DNA from: CAZXIY01 sp964640935
GTDB taxonomy: Archaea; Thermoplasmatota; Thermoplasmata; Methanomassiliicoccales; Methanomethylophilaceae
Assembly: GCA_964640935.1 (NCBI GenBank)
Contig: CAZXIY010000033.1
Location: forward strand, 1 to 12,992
DNA: 12,992 nt
Reading direction: 5' to 3'
Shown: piece after piece, positions 5,896 through 12,992 of the stretch
Numbering within the stretch: position 1 is the first letter of the stretch
How the letters are laid out: each line of letters begins with the position of its first letter
Notes under the pieces: model-generated
What the model saw: the letters and a program-made list of their open reading frames with translations, nothing else
The model's database searches: none
What the model was told of the DNA's origin: nothing
Made by a program: the position numbers and the translations under genes

Positions 5896-6786
5896 TCAGA
5901 TCACCGCCTCGGGGACCTTCAGGGTCGGGTCGCTGTCCTCGATCTTTCCGGATGTCCAGTCGACCTTGATCTCGACCATCACTTCGCCGTAGGGCATCTC
6001 GTCCTGCCAGACGGAGAGCTTCCCGTCCCTGACGAGCTGCAGTACCGACCAGAACGCACTGATGTTGTCCTTCGGATCGGACGTGTACAGCTCAGTGAGC
6101 GAGAACGCTCCGGTACCGATCTTCTGTATGCGTTCCCAGACCTTCTCCACGTCCTTCTCGTCGAGCTCCTCGTGGGCCTTGTTCTCGAACTTCTTCGGTT
6201 CCTTGGCCTTGAGCTCGAGTCTAACGCGCTCGCGTTCCGCCGAGACCTCCATCTCCTCGCGTGCTTCGTCGAATGCGTCCAGGAGCTCCAGCATGGTGAC
6301 CGGTCTCGTGGGCGAGCGGCGGTAGGCCTCCCTGAGCGATACGCTCGGGACGTAAAGCGGATCCTCTTCTTCGGCGAAGAAGTCCGTGTCTATGTCGAAG
6401 CCGAACTCGCACTCTTCGTTCATGTTCCTGTCCGACTCCGCCTTCGTGGCGTCCGTCTGCATCCTGAGCACCTTCCATGCCATCAGGAGCAGCTTGCCTG
6501 CGACTATTATGTTGAACTTGCCCGTCTTCGTTTTCTGCGAGTACACGCGGACGAACTCCCTCAGGTCTATCGCCCAGGGGTCGAAGTTCTCCTCGAGCAC
6601 CAGGCGGAACACCGTGCGGATCGATTCGTCCGTGGAGTCCTGCATGGTCTCGCAGTCAGGATTGTCGTTCAGTATCCTGAGATATCTGTCGATCTTCTCT
6701 GCACCGACGTTGTCGTCGATGAGCGCCTTGTGGAACAGCAGATGCTGCTCCAGAGATTCGTTCGAAATCGTTGCTTCCCCATCCAT
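5896..6786 (-). CDS. scpA: Segregation and condensation protein A (kleisin)
   Basis: ScpA is the kleisin that bridges the two SMC heads and binds ScpB. The 296-residue protein has the family hallmark FDPWAIDLREF (68-78) and a helical N-terminal part with KFNIIVAGKLLLMAWKVLR (90-108) that contacts the SMC neck. The middle is acidic and probably flexible (~115-150, EECEFGFDIDTDFFAEEED). A long charged helix (~165-215) and a C-terminal winged helix (~218-290) for the SMC cap follow. The ATG lies one base after the smc stop (TAA), with AAGGGAT just before it. The tight spacing gives equal and coupled expression with smc. Confidence 0.92.
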   Translation of the reverse strand: MDGEATISNESLEQHLLFHKALIDDNVGAEKIDRYLRILNDNPDCETMQDSTDESIRTVFRLVLEENFDPWAIDLREFVRVYSQKTKTGKFNIIVAGKLLLMAWKVLRMQTDATKAESDRNMNEECEFGFDIDTDFFAEEEDPLYVPSVSLREAYRRSPTRPVTMLELLDAFDEAREEMEVSAERERVRLELKAKEPKKFENKAHEELDEKDVEKVWERIQKIGTGAFSLTELYTSDPKDNISAFWSVLQLVRDGKLSVWQDEMPYGEVMVEIKVDWTSGKIEDSDPTLKVPEAVI

Positions 6787-6787
6787 T

Positions 6788-9700
6788 TTATCCCTTCTTT
6801 TCCTCTTCCACCGCTTCCGCGATCTTCTTCTGGGCCTCCGCCTCGTACTTGGAGACCTCGCTGATGTCCGGATTCATGATGACCTTACTCACTCCGGTTG
6901 GCGGTCTGGTCACACCGACCAGATGGTCCGCCTTGAGCAGGGTCACCTTCCTCAGCGACACCTGTATGAACTGCGTCTTCGCCGAACTCTTCTTGATACG
7001 TTCGGCCACCATTTCCGAATTCACCGAATCGAGGAACATGTCCACCTCGTCCAGAACATAGAACGGGGACGGCTGATGCTCCTGTATGGCGAATATGAAC
7101 GCCAGGGCGGTCAGGGACTTCTCCCCTCCCGACAGGGCGTCCAGCCTGAGCATCTTGCCGTTCCTCGGTTTGGCGTTGATGATCAGTCCTCCCGCGAACG
7201 GATCCTCCTCGTCGTCCAGGGCCATGTACGCCTCTCCGCCTCCCGAAAGTTCGGCGAATATCGTCTTGAAGTTGGCGTTCACACCCTCGTAAACATCCAT
7301 GAATAGGCCTTTCTTCTTCGAGTTCAGATCCGCGGTCAGCTCCTCCAGATCCTTGATCTGCTTGTTGAGCCTCTCCACGTCCGCGGTCAGCGAATCGTAT
7401 CTGTTCTTCTTCTCGTCGTAATCCTCGATGGAACGCAGGTTGACGTTGCCGAGTCTTTCGATTATGCCCTCGCACGACCTTATGGTGCGTTTGAGCTCCT
7501 CCTCGGACGGCACGGGCTGCTCCACCTCGAATTTGATCTCCGCGACCTGGGCCTTAAGGCCCTCGATGCTCTTCCCGATTATCGCTATGTTCGCCTCGAC
7601 GGATGCCATGTATCCCGTCTTCGTCTCTATGGACGATATGGCGTTGTTACGCTCGTTCTCGGTGCGGAGCTTCTTCTCGATTATGGCGTCCTTCTCCTCG
7701 CGGAGGTCCTTTATGCCGGACTCCATCTCCGCTTCGATCTTCCTCAGGGCGTCCAGTTCTATCTTGAACTTGGCCGATCTCTCTGCCGCGATCTGGATGT
7801 CCTCGGCGTACTTCGCTATGCTCTTGACAAGCTTCGCGATCTCCGTCTCCACGGACGATTTGGAGTTCTCGTATCCAGATCTCTCGGCGTTGAGCGATGC
7901 CTTGACGTTGACGAGCTCGGCCATCTCATTGGTCAGGGCGTAGACGGCATCCCTGGCATCCTGTATCCTCTGCTGCATCTCGGCCGGGGCTATCTCGGAG
8001 ATCCTGTTCCTGATCTTCGATTTCTCCAGTCTGAGGGCGTCCAGTTCCGACGTGGCCTTCGCCAATGCGGCGTTGGCCTCTGCGAGCGCCTTTCCGGATG
8101 CTCCCAAGGCCGTCTTCTTCTCCGCTATCTCTGCGGTGAGACGCTTCCTCTTCTCCCTGAGCTCCTTCAGCTGCACCTCGAACTTGGTGACCTTGCCCTG
8201 CAGTTCGATGTTGCCGGCCCCTGCGGCCCTCATCTGGTCGTCCGCTTCGCGTATCTTCCCGCGTATCTCGATTAGCCTCTCCCTCAGGGCATCCAGCGAT
8301 TCATTCGCCGCCCTGAGCTCCGAGCTGACCTTGTCGAGCTGCGTCTGCGACGCCGCTCCGAACTTCATCCCCGACTGTTTGACGGTTCCGCCGGTGATGG
8401 CTCCGGAAGCTTCGAACAGCTCCCCGTCCACCGTTACGAGACGCACCCCGCCCATCAGGCGTCTGGCGTCCGACATGTTGGACACGACCATCGTATCGCC
8501 GAACACATACCAGAACGCCGCGCGGTATTCCTCTCTGAATGTGACGAGATCGATCGCGTATCCCAAGGTCTGCTTGGCGATCATAATCGCCTTAGCCCTG
8601 GGCTTGCTCTCGATCATCTTGTTGAGCGGAAGGAACGTGGCCCTTCCGAATCCGCCCTTCTTGAGGGCGTTGACAGCGGCCTCGGCGACGCTGTCGTCGT
8701 CGACGACTATGGCCTGCATCTTGCCGCCGGCAGCGGTGGAGAGTGCGGTCTCGAACTTCGGGTCGGCGGACGCGAGTTCGGCTATGGTGCCGTGTATGCC
8801 TCTGAGCTGGGCCTTGTCCCTCATCGCCAGGACTTCCTGAACGGCATCGCTGCCGCGGGACATCCTCTCGGTGACCTTCTTCTCTGCCGCCAGACGGTTG
8901 TACTCGTCGCTCAGCCTGCGTATGGCGCTGTTGAGGTCGTCCTCCTGCTTCTCCAGCTCGGACTCCTCCCTCTTCATCCCTAGGATCCTGTCCGTGAAGC
9001 TCTTCACATCGGCGGCCGGTCCGGCCTCCTCCTTCACTTTGGACAGATTCCACTCGGCGTCCTTTATCTCGAAATCGGCCGTTCCGGCCTGTTCTTCCAG
9101 AGATGCCACCGTGCGTGATGCCTCTTCCTGCTGGGCCTCGGCCGTGGTCGCTTTGGAACGGAAGTCGTGCTCCTCGTTGCTCTTGGCGTCTATGGCCGCC
9201 TCGGTCTTGGATAACTTGCTTTCGAGCTCGGCGTGCTCCCCGCCGATGCTCTTCATCTCTTCGCTTATGCGTGCATTCTCGGCCTTGGCAGCATCCAACG
9301 CGGCCTGCTTGGTCGACATCAAGATGTCGTTGTTCGTGATCGATGTGATGCAGTCGTTGAGTTCGCCCTCGGCCTCCTTCAGCTGCTCCTGCAGACCGGT
9401 GACCTCGTTCTCGCACTCCGTCTTCTCGTCGCTCTCCCTGCTGACGGTGTCCTCGGCCCTTGCCCTCTCCAGCTTGGCCGCTTCGATCTTGTCCTTGAGT
9501 TCTACGTACTGAGGACCGACCTTGGCCGCGATCTCGGCCTCCTTGGCCTTCTGATCCCTCTCGAGCTGCTCGAACTTCGCCTTGAGCTCGTCCTTCTTCG
9601 TCATCAGGGCGTTGATCTCGTTCTGCGTCTTCGCCAGGGTCTCTTGGGTGTACTTCAGCTTCTCTTCCTCGTTGAAGAGACCTCTGTGGACCATCTGCGC

Positions 9701-10393
9701 GTTGGCCATGTCGAGGCGTTTCTTCGTCTCGATGTATTTCCTAGCGGCCTCCATGTCCTGCTTCAGCTGCTTCAGCTGCTTGTCCAACTCGCCTATGACG
9801 ATCTGGATGCGATCCATGTTCTCCGCCGCGTCGGCCTTCTCAGCCTCCGCTCTTGTTATGTCGGCATCGTAACTTGCGATACCGGAAATGCTGTCCAGGA
9901 CGCGTCTCCTGTCGATGTTCCCCATCTTGATGATGTCGGTGACGTCGCCCTGCTGCACCATGTTGTATCCGTCGGCGCTTATCCTCGCCCTTATCAGCAG
10001 GGAATCGAACTCGTTCATCGACGACTTCTGGTCGTTGACGTAGAAGTACGAGCTGTATCCCTCGCCGTCGCCGGACACCTTGACGTATCTTGTGAATTTG
10101 ACCTCGTCAGAATCGACCGGGAGTATCCTGTCCTTGTTCTCGAATATCAGCGACACCCTAGTATAATCGGCCTTGCCGCTGGCCTTGTTGCCGTTGTATA
10201 TCAGATCGGTCAGTTTTCCGGCCCTCATGGCCTTGGAGCTCTTAGGCCCAAGGACGAACAATATGGCGTCCGTTATGTTGGACTTCCCGGAACCGTTCGG
10301 TCCGGTGATCGCCATATAGCCTTCCATGAGAGGTATCGAAATCTTTCCGCCGAAAGACTTGAAATTCTCCATGTCGACTTGCTTTAAGTACAC
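6788..10393 (-). CDS. smc: Chromosome segregation protein SMC
   Basis: SMC is the ATP-driven coiled-coil protein that loops and condenses the chromosome as a dimer with ScpA and ScpB. The 1201-residue product is full length for the family. The N-terminal head has FKSFGGK (11-17), Walker A GPNGSGKS (31-38) and the Q-loop NMVQQGD (144-150). A Lys/Glu-rich coiled coil runs from about 170 to 500. The hinge (~525-680) contains AIVVDDDSVAEAAVNALK and DGELFEASGAITGG, and the second coiled coil runs to ~1020. The C-terminal head carries LSGGEKS (about 1084) and Walker B FYVLDEVD. Translation begins at GTG (10393-10391), with GGGGTG four bases upstream. This start keeps the usual MYLKQVDMENFKSF opening, which a later ATG would cut. 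It is the first gene of the smc-scpA-scpB operon. Confidence 0.96.
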   Translation of the reverse strand: MYLKQVDMENFKSFGGKISIPLMEGYMAITGPNGSGKSNITDAILFVLGPKSSKAMRAGKLTDLIYNGNKASGKADYTRVSLIFENKDRILPVDSDEVKFTRYVKVSGDGEGYSSYFYVNDQKSSMNEFDSLLIRARISADGYNMVQQGDVTDIIKMGNIDRRRVLDSISGIASYDADITRAEAEKADAAENMDRIQIVIGELDKQLKQLKQDMEAARKYIETKKRLDMANAQMVHRGLFNEEEKLKYTQETLAKTQNEINALMTKKDELKAKFEQLERDQKAKEAEIAAKVGPQYVELKDKIEAAKLERARAEDTVSRESDEKTECENEVTGLQEQLKEAEGELNDCITSITNNDILMSTKQAALDAAKAENARISEEMKSIGGEHAELESKLSKTEAAIDAKSNEEHDFRSKATTAEAQQEEASRTVASLEEQAGTADFEIKDAEWNLSKVKEEAGPAADVKSFTDRILGMKREESELEKQEDDLNSAIRRLSDEYNRLAAEKKVTERMSRGSDAVQEVLAMRDKAQLRGIHGTIAELASADPKFETALSTAAGGKMQAIVVDDDSVAEAAVNALKKGGFGRATFLPLNKMIESKPRAKAIMIAKQTLGYAIDLVTFREEYRAAFWYVFGDTMVVSNMSDARRLMGGVRLVTVDGELFEASGAITGGTVKQSGMKFGAASQTQLDKVSSELRAANESLDALRERLIEIRGKIREADDQMRAAGAGNIELQGKVTKFEVQLKELREKRKRLTAEIAEKKTALGASGKALAEANAALAKATSELDALRLEKSKIRNRISEIAPAEMQQRIQDARDAVYALTNEMAELVNVKASLNAERSGYENSKSSVETEIAKLVKSIAKYAEDIQIAAERSAKFKIELDALRKIEAEMESGIKDLREEKDAIIEKKLRTENERNNAISSIETKTGYMASVEANIAIIGKSIEGLKAQVAEIKFEVEQPVPSEEELKRTIRSCEGIIERLGNVNLRSIEDYDEKKNRYDSLTADVERLNKQIKDLEELTADLNSKKKGLFMDVYEGVNANFKTIFAELSGGGEAYMALDDEEDPFAGGLIINAKPRNGKMLRLDALSGGEKSLTALAFIFAIQEHQPSPFYVLDEVDMFLDSVNSEMVAERIKKSSAKTQFIQVSLRKVTLLKADHLVGVTRPPTGVSKVIMNPDISEVSKYEAEAQKKIAEAVEEEKKG

Positions 10394-10500
10394 CTTACAC
10401 CCCTTTTCAGGGCAAACACGGGAGATCTTGACCCCCGTCCATGCATCCCATATGCACGCTCACGCGAGCGCATCATTATCGCGTGCATAGCTATAAATAG
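10394..10500 (-). promoter_or_regulatory. smc operon promoter and dyad-containing leader
   Basis: The minus strand carries a TATA box, CTATTTATAG (10500-10491). A start ~26 bp on falls near 10470, leaving a ~75-nt leader. A 9-bp inverted repeat (TATGCACGC 10451-10459, GCGTGCATA 10481-10489) is centred at 10470, on the predicted start. Inside it GCTC/GAGC can form a further small hairpin. Just upstream of the TATA box a second imperfect dyad (ATTGGC.AGA 10501-10509, TCTGGCCAAT 10522-10531) occupies the place of an activator or upstream operator. Elements are seen; regulation is inferred. Confidence 0.45.
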
Positions 10501-10552
10501 ATTGGCAGAGGGACGGCGGCTTCTGGCCAATCGGAAGGCGGCTGATGTTCGG

Positions 10553-10561
10553 CTTAAATAC
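10553..10561 (+). promoter_or_regulatory. TATA box of the acetyltransferase gene
   Basis: CTTAAATAC fits the archaeal TATA consensus. The start would be near 10583, giving a ~12-nt leader before the GTG at 10595. The gene is divergent from smc, and the two TATA boxes are about 60 bp apart. Confidence 0.4.
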
Positions 10562-10594
10562 GAAGACCGATACGGATACCGGACTCGTCCGAAG

Positions 10595-10710
10595 GTGCCT
10601 AAAACGACTATTCTGGAGACAGACAGGCTGATACTGAGACCTCTCGAGGCCGACGACGCCGTGAATATGTTCGAATATGCCAGGGATCCGGCCGTGGGGC
10701 CGAACGCGGG
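10595..10710 (+). CDS. GNAT family N-acetyltransferase (RimJ/RimL-like), N-terminal fragment
   Basis: Only ~38 residues remain before the assembly gap. They contain the unmistakable opening of a RimJ/RimL-like acetyltransferase: ILETDRLILRPLEADDA, then NMFEYARDPAVGPNAG. Such enzymes move an acetyl group from acetyl-CoA to protein N-termini or small amines; the acetyl-CoA-binding part is lost in the gap. I prefer the GTG at 10595 because the TATA box at 10553 would put the transcript start downstream of the alternative TTG at 10502, and because the 31 extra residues do not resemble the family. Substrate unknown. Confidence 0.75.
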
Positions 10711-10810
10711 NNNNNNNNNNNNNNNNNNNNNNNNNNNNNNNNNNNNNNNNNNNNNNNNNNNNNNNNNNNNNNNNNNNNNNNNNNNNNNNNNNNNNNNNNN
10801 NNNNNNNNNN
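10711..10810. other. Assembly gap of exactly 100 N
   Basis: A run of 100 undetermined bases, the usual placeholder for a scaffold join of unknown size. A plus-strand gene enters it from the left without a stop codon, and a minus-strand gene enters from the right without one, so the real DNA missing here is probably longer than 100 bp. Confidence 0.95.
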
Positions 10811-12123
10811 GGATTGGAATAGAAATAGATGTGCGGGAAACCCGCGTACAGCGTGCCGTTCGCGGCAGAGCAGTCGTACTTCTCGCCGCCGAATGCTTTC
10901 GTCGCCGTGCAGTCCCCGCGGTTATCGCTGCAGTCCCAGTAATGGAACTCGTGCCCCTTCACGGATTCTCCCTTCGCCAGAAGCAATTGATCGTCCTTTG
11001 CCGTCAGAGATATGTATCCGAATCTGACCAGCCTGTCGGTCCTGGTACATCTTCCCCCCAGCGATCCGACCATACCGTAGAACTTGCCGTCGGAGGCCTC
11101 CAGCTCTTTATTGAGGTACATGAACCCGCCGCATTCCGCTATGCAGGGCATCCCTCCGGCAATGGCATCGCGTATATCCCTCAGCATCTCGGAATTGGAA
11201 CTCAGCTCGGCCGCGTGCAGTTCCGGATATCCTCCGCTGAGTATCAGACCGTCGATATTCTTCGGAAGACGTTCGTCGCGGATTGGCGAGAATTTTACGA
11301 TCTCGGCCCCCATCATGCGCAGGAGCTCGAGATTGTCCTCGTATGTGAAGCAGAACGCATCGTCGTCTGCGACAGCGATCCTCGCTCCGCCCTTCACGGA
11401 CGGTATGTCCGGCCTGCTGTATTCCAGTGCAGGAGCAGCGGAGGCCATTGCGACCAAAGAATCGATATCCAATGTCTCTTCCAGCCTGTCGGCGAGCTTC
11501 ATAAGGTCCTTCTTCAGAGATGCGATCTCGTCCGGAAGGACGAGACCCAGATGCCTGCTCTCCAGGACCATGTCCTTCATGTTGGGGACGTATCCTATGA
11601 CCTTCACGTCCACCTCTGACTCGATGAGATCCTTCACGGATCCGTATATCCCCTTGGACATGCGGTTCAGTATGACGCCCCTGATGTTGTTGCTCCTGAA
11701 CTCCTTCATGCCCTTAACGACGGCTGCGACGGTGGTCGCGGCCCCGTGGCAGTCGACGATCAGTATCACGGGAGCGTCGAGCGTCTGCGACAGCTCGTAC
11801 GAGCTCGATGTCAGAGAACGTCCTCCGAGGCCGTCGTAATAACCCATCACCCCTTCGATGACGGAAATGTCGTAATCCGAAGCCGTGCTCCCGAATATGA
11901 AACGCGTCGTATCCGGGTCGGTAAAGAACGTGTCGAGGTTCTTGGACCTCGTGCCTATGACGCGGCTGTGGAACATCGGGTCGATGTAATCCGGCCCGCA
12001 TTTGAAAGATGCCGTCCTGAGATGTCTGTTGACCAAAGCCTGCAGTATCCCGCACGTTATCAGCGTCTTCCCGCTGCCGCTGGCAGGTGCGGTCAGCAGT
12101 ATCCTGGGGCATCCGTTTTTCAT
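10811..12123 (-). CDS. cbiA: Cobyrinate / Ni-sirohydrochlorin a,c-diamide synthase, C-terminus lost in gap
   Basis: The enzyme amidates the a and c side chains of a modified tetrapyrrole using ATP and glutamine. In cobalamin synthesis the substrate is cobyrinate (CbiA); in methanogens the related CfbB acts on Ni-sirohydrochlorin for coenzyme F430. Visible are the P-loop APASGSGKT (12-20), the CGPDYIDPMFH motif (42-52), IEGVMGYYDG (89-98) and the class I glutamine amidotransferase part. That part carries SGGYPELHA (296-304), the nucleophile Cys331 in AECGGFMYL, and the presumed catalytic His431 in FPHIYFYSN. About 437 codons are present and only a short tail is missing. I chose the ATG at 12123: the open frame reaches 12174, but a TATA box ~26 bp before 12123 and family alignment favour it. 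CbiA versus CfbB cannot be settled here; no other cofactor gene is in the window. Confidence 0.88.
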
Positions 12124-12144
12124 GCTCCGAGTCAGTATGTACAG

Positions 12145-12174
12145 AATATTATAATTATTGGACATATAGTCCAA
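12145..12174 (-). promoter_or_regulatory. Promoter of the a,c-diamide synthase with upstream 17-bp dyad
   Basis: The minus strand has an AT-rich TATA region (AATAATTATAATATT, 12159-12145), centred ~27 bp before the ATG at 12123, so the mRNA is probably leaderless. Directly upstream and touching it is a perfect inverted repeat TTGGAC-N5-GTCCAA (12158-12174), in the position of the BRE or an activator/repressor site. It may sense metal or cofactor status, but nothing in the sequence proves that. Confidence 0.45.
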
Positions 12175-12198
12175 CCGCCCGTCGGTACAACGGTACGG

Positions 12199-12975
12199 TC
12201 AGGACCATATCCTCTCGTTGCCGATGATGTCTGCCACAGAATCAACGACAACGGTAGGTTTTACAGAACTTCCTTCGAGGTCCTTCAGCGATGTCTCGCC
12301 CGTCAGGACCAGCACCGACATCGTCCCGTTGTCATAGGCCATCTTGATATCGGTGTACAGACGGTCCCCGACCATGGCCACCTCGTCCGCCCCGATGCCC
12401 ATCTCCGCCGCCGCCATGTCCAATAAGAGACGATTCGGTTTTCCTATCACCAAGGCCTTCTTCTTCGTGAGGTACTCGAACATCATTATGAACGGACCTA
12501 TGTCGACGGCATACCCGTCCTCCGTGGGGCACAGATCGTCCGGATGCGTGGCGATGAACTCCGCCCCGGACATCAGGAACTGATACGCCGTGTCGATCTT
12601 CGCATACGTTATCGACGTATCGAAAGAAAGGAGCACGATATCCGGATGCCTGTCGTCGATCTCGATGCCATATTCTCTGACGTCATCCTTGAACGAATCC
12701 GTGCCGAGAGGATACACCGACTTGCCGGGACGCTCGTCCTTCAGGAACCTCAGCGTCGCCGTCCCGGACGTGAGAACATTCTGAGGTCTCACGTCGAAGC
12801 CCATCTTCTTCAGCTTCTCGTAATAGAACATGCGTCCGCGGGAGGAGTTGTTAGTAACGAAAACGAACGGGATGGAACGGCGTCCGAGCTCTGAAACGAA
12901 CTCCTTCGCCCCCGGGATCACGTTCATGCCCTTGTAAACGGTTCCGTCCATGTCGATGGCGAGACCTCTGATCAT
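12199..12975 (-). CDS. HAD-IIA family phosphatase (NagD/4-nitrophenylphosphatase-like)
   Basis: A 258-residue haloacid-dehalogenase-type hydrolase of subfamily IIA, a Mg-dependent phosphatase of small sugar or nucleotide phosphates. All four HAD motifs are present. Motif I is IDMDGTVY, with the nucleophile Asp8 and acid/base Asp10. Motif II is VTNNSSRG (40-47), and the motif III Lys179 lies in GKPN (178-181). Motif IV is GDRLYTDI (203-210). The large C2 cap between motifs II and III (about 75-170) is characteristic of the NagD group. The natural substrate is unknown. The ATG at 12975 overlaps the stop codon of an upstream reading frame (ATGA), so it is probably translated from a longer operon entering from the right. 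The gap of 75 nt to the diamide synthase contains that gene's own promoter. Confidence 0.92.
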   Translation of the reverse strand: MIRGLAIDMDGTVYKGMNVIPGAKEFVSELGRRSIPFVFVTNNSSRGRMFYYEKLKKMGFDVRPQNVLTSGTATLRFLKDERPGKSVYPLGTDSFKDDVREYGIEIDDRHPDIVLLSFDTSITYAKIDTAYQFLMSGAEFIATHPDDLCPTEDGYAVDIGPFIMMFEYLTKKKALVIGKPNRLLLDMAAAEMGIGADEVAMVGDRLYTDIKMAYDNGTMSVLVLTGETSLKDLEGSSVKPTVVVDSVADIIGNERIWS

Positions 12976-12992
12976 TGGTCCAGGAACTCCTT
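12972..12992 (-). CDS. Probable last codons of an upstream gene
   Basis: On the minus strand the last bases read Lys-Glu-Phe-Leu-Asp-Gln then TGA, whose TG is shared with the ATG of the HAD gene. Such ATGA overlaps are common between coupled genes. With only six codons the identity cannot be told, and AAGGAG in the same stretch may just be the Shine-Dalgarno sequence of the HAD gene. Confidence 0.3.
   Translation of the reverse strand, partial: KEFLDQ

Noticed and set aside
5707..6864. Long plus-strand open frames opposite scpA, scpB and smc
   Set aside because: Leu/Arg/Val-rich antisense translations without recognisable domains; the minus-strand genes have clear family motifs and normal spacing.
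9233..10387. Long plus-strand open frame opposite the smc N-terminal half
   Set aside because: It mirrors the coiled-coil codon pattern of smc and shows no motif of its own.
10502..10594. Upstream TTG start for the acetyltransferase
   Set aside because: The extra residues do not look like the family and the TATA box at 10553 lies inside them.
10384..10710. Continuation of the diamide synthase frame left of the gap on the minus strand
   Set aside because: The sequence is Ser/Arg-rich antisense to the acetyltransferase and the smc leader; the frame is only joined through 100 N bases. The enzyme is already near its natural C-terminus at the gap edge.

Overview
The window looks like a piece of an archaeal chromosome, most likely a host-associated euryarchaeon of the Thermoplasmata/Methanomassiliicoccales type. 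This placement is an inference from protein style and was not tested by any search. The supporting signs are: TATA-type promoters about 25 bp before predicted transcript starts; at least two probably leaderless or near-leaderless genes; GGTGAT-type Shine-Dalgarno sequences; GTG and TTG start codons; an archaeal-type SMC with ScpA and ScpB; and a cobyrinate/F430-type a,c-diamide synthase.

Left half (1-5333), accessory. Reading leftwards on the minus strand are a small secreted protein built from two homologous halves (1600-2532), an ABC-type AAA ATPase (334-1461), and a TOPRIM-like partner that overlaps the ATPase by 8 nt. The partner runs off the window and carries an apparent frameshift. The ATPase and TOPRIM pair resembles two-gene defence modules of the RloA/RloB, OLD/Gabija or PARIS kind, but its own activity is unknown. 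On the plus strand follow two diverged DUF4143-type ATPases (2708-3958 and 4122-5333), each with its own promoter. Between the secreted-protein gene and the first DUF4143 ATPase sits a divergent control region with two near-identical 36-nt repeats, 71 bp apart. Each repeat carries a TTGTAACGTTACAA palindrome close to a predicted start of transcription.

Right half (5334-12992), housekeeping. The smc-scpA-scpB operon (minus strand, 10393 down to 5367) encodes the chromosome-condensing SMC complex, with 1-nt gaps between genes. Its promoter region is shared with a divergent GNAT acetyltransferase gene that runs into a 100-N assembly gap (10711-10810). From the other side of the gap a CbiA/CfbB-type a,c-diamide synthase (12123 leftwards) runs into the same gap and loses its last residues. 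A HAD-IIA phosphatase (12199-12975) lies upstream, coupled by an ATGA overlap to a gene outside the window.

The most noteworthy items are the duplicated palindromic operator in the divergent control region, the two-fold repeat protein with its C-N/D-P-G-W motif, the overlapping ATPase/TOPRIM module with its frameshift, and dyads that centre on several predicted transcription starts. I saw no RNA genes, CRISPR arrays or insertion sequences.
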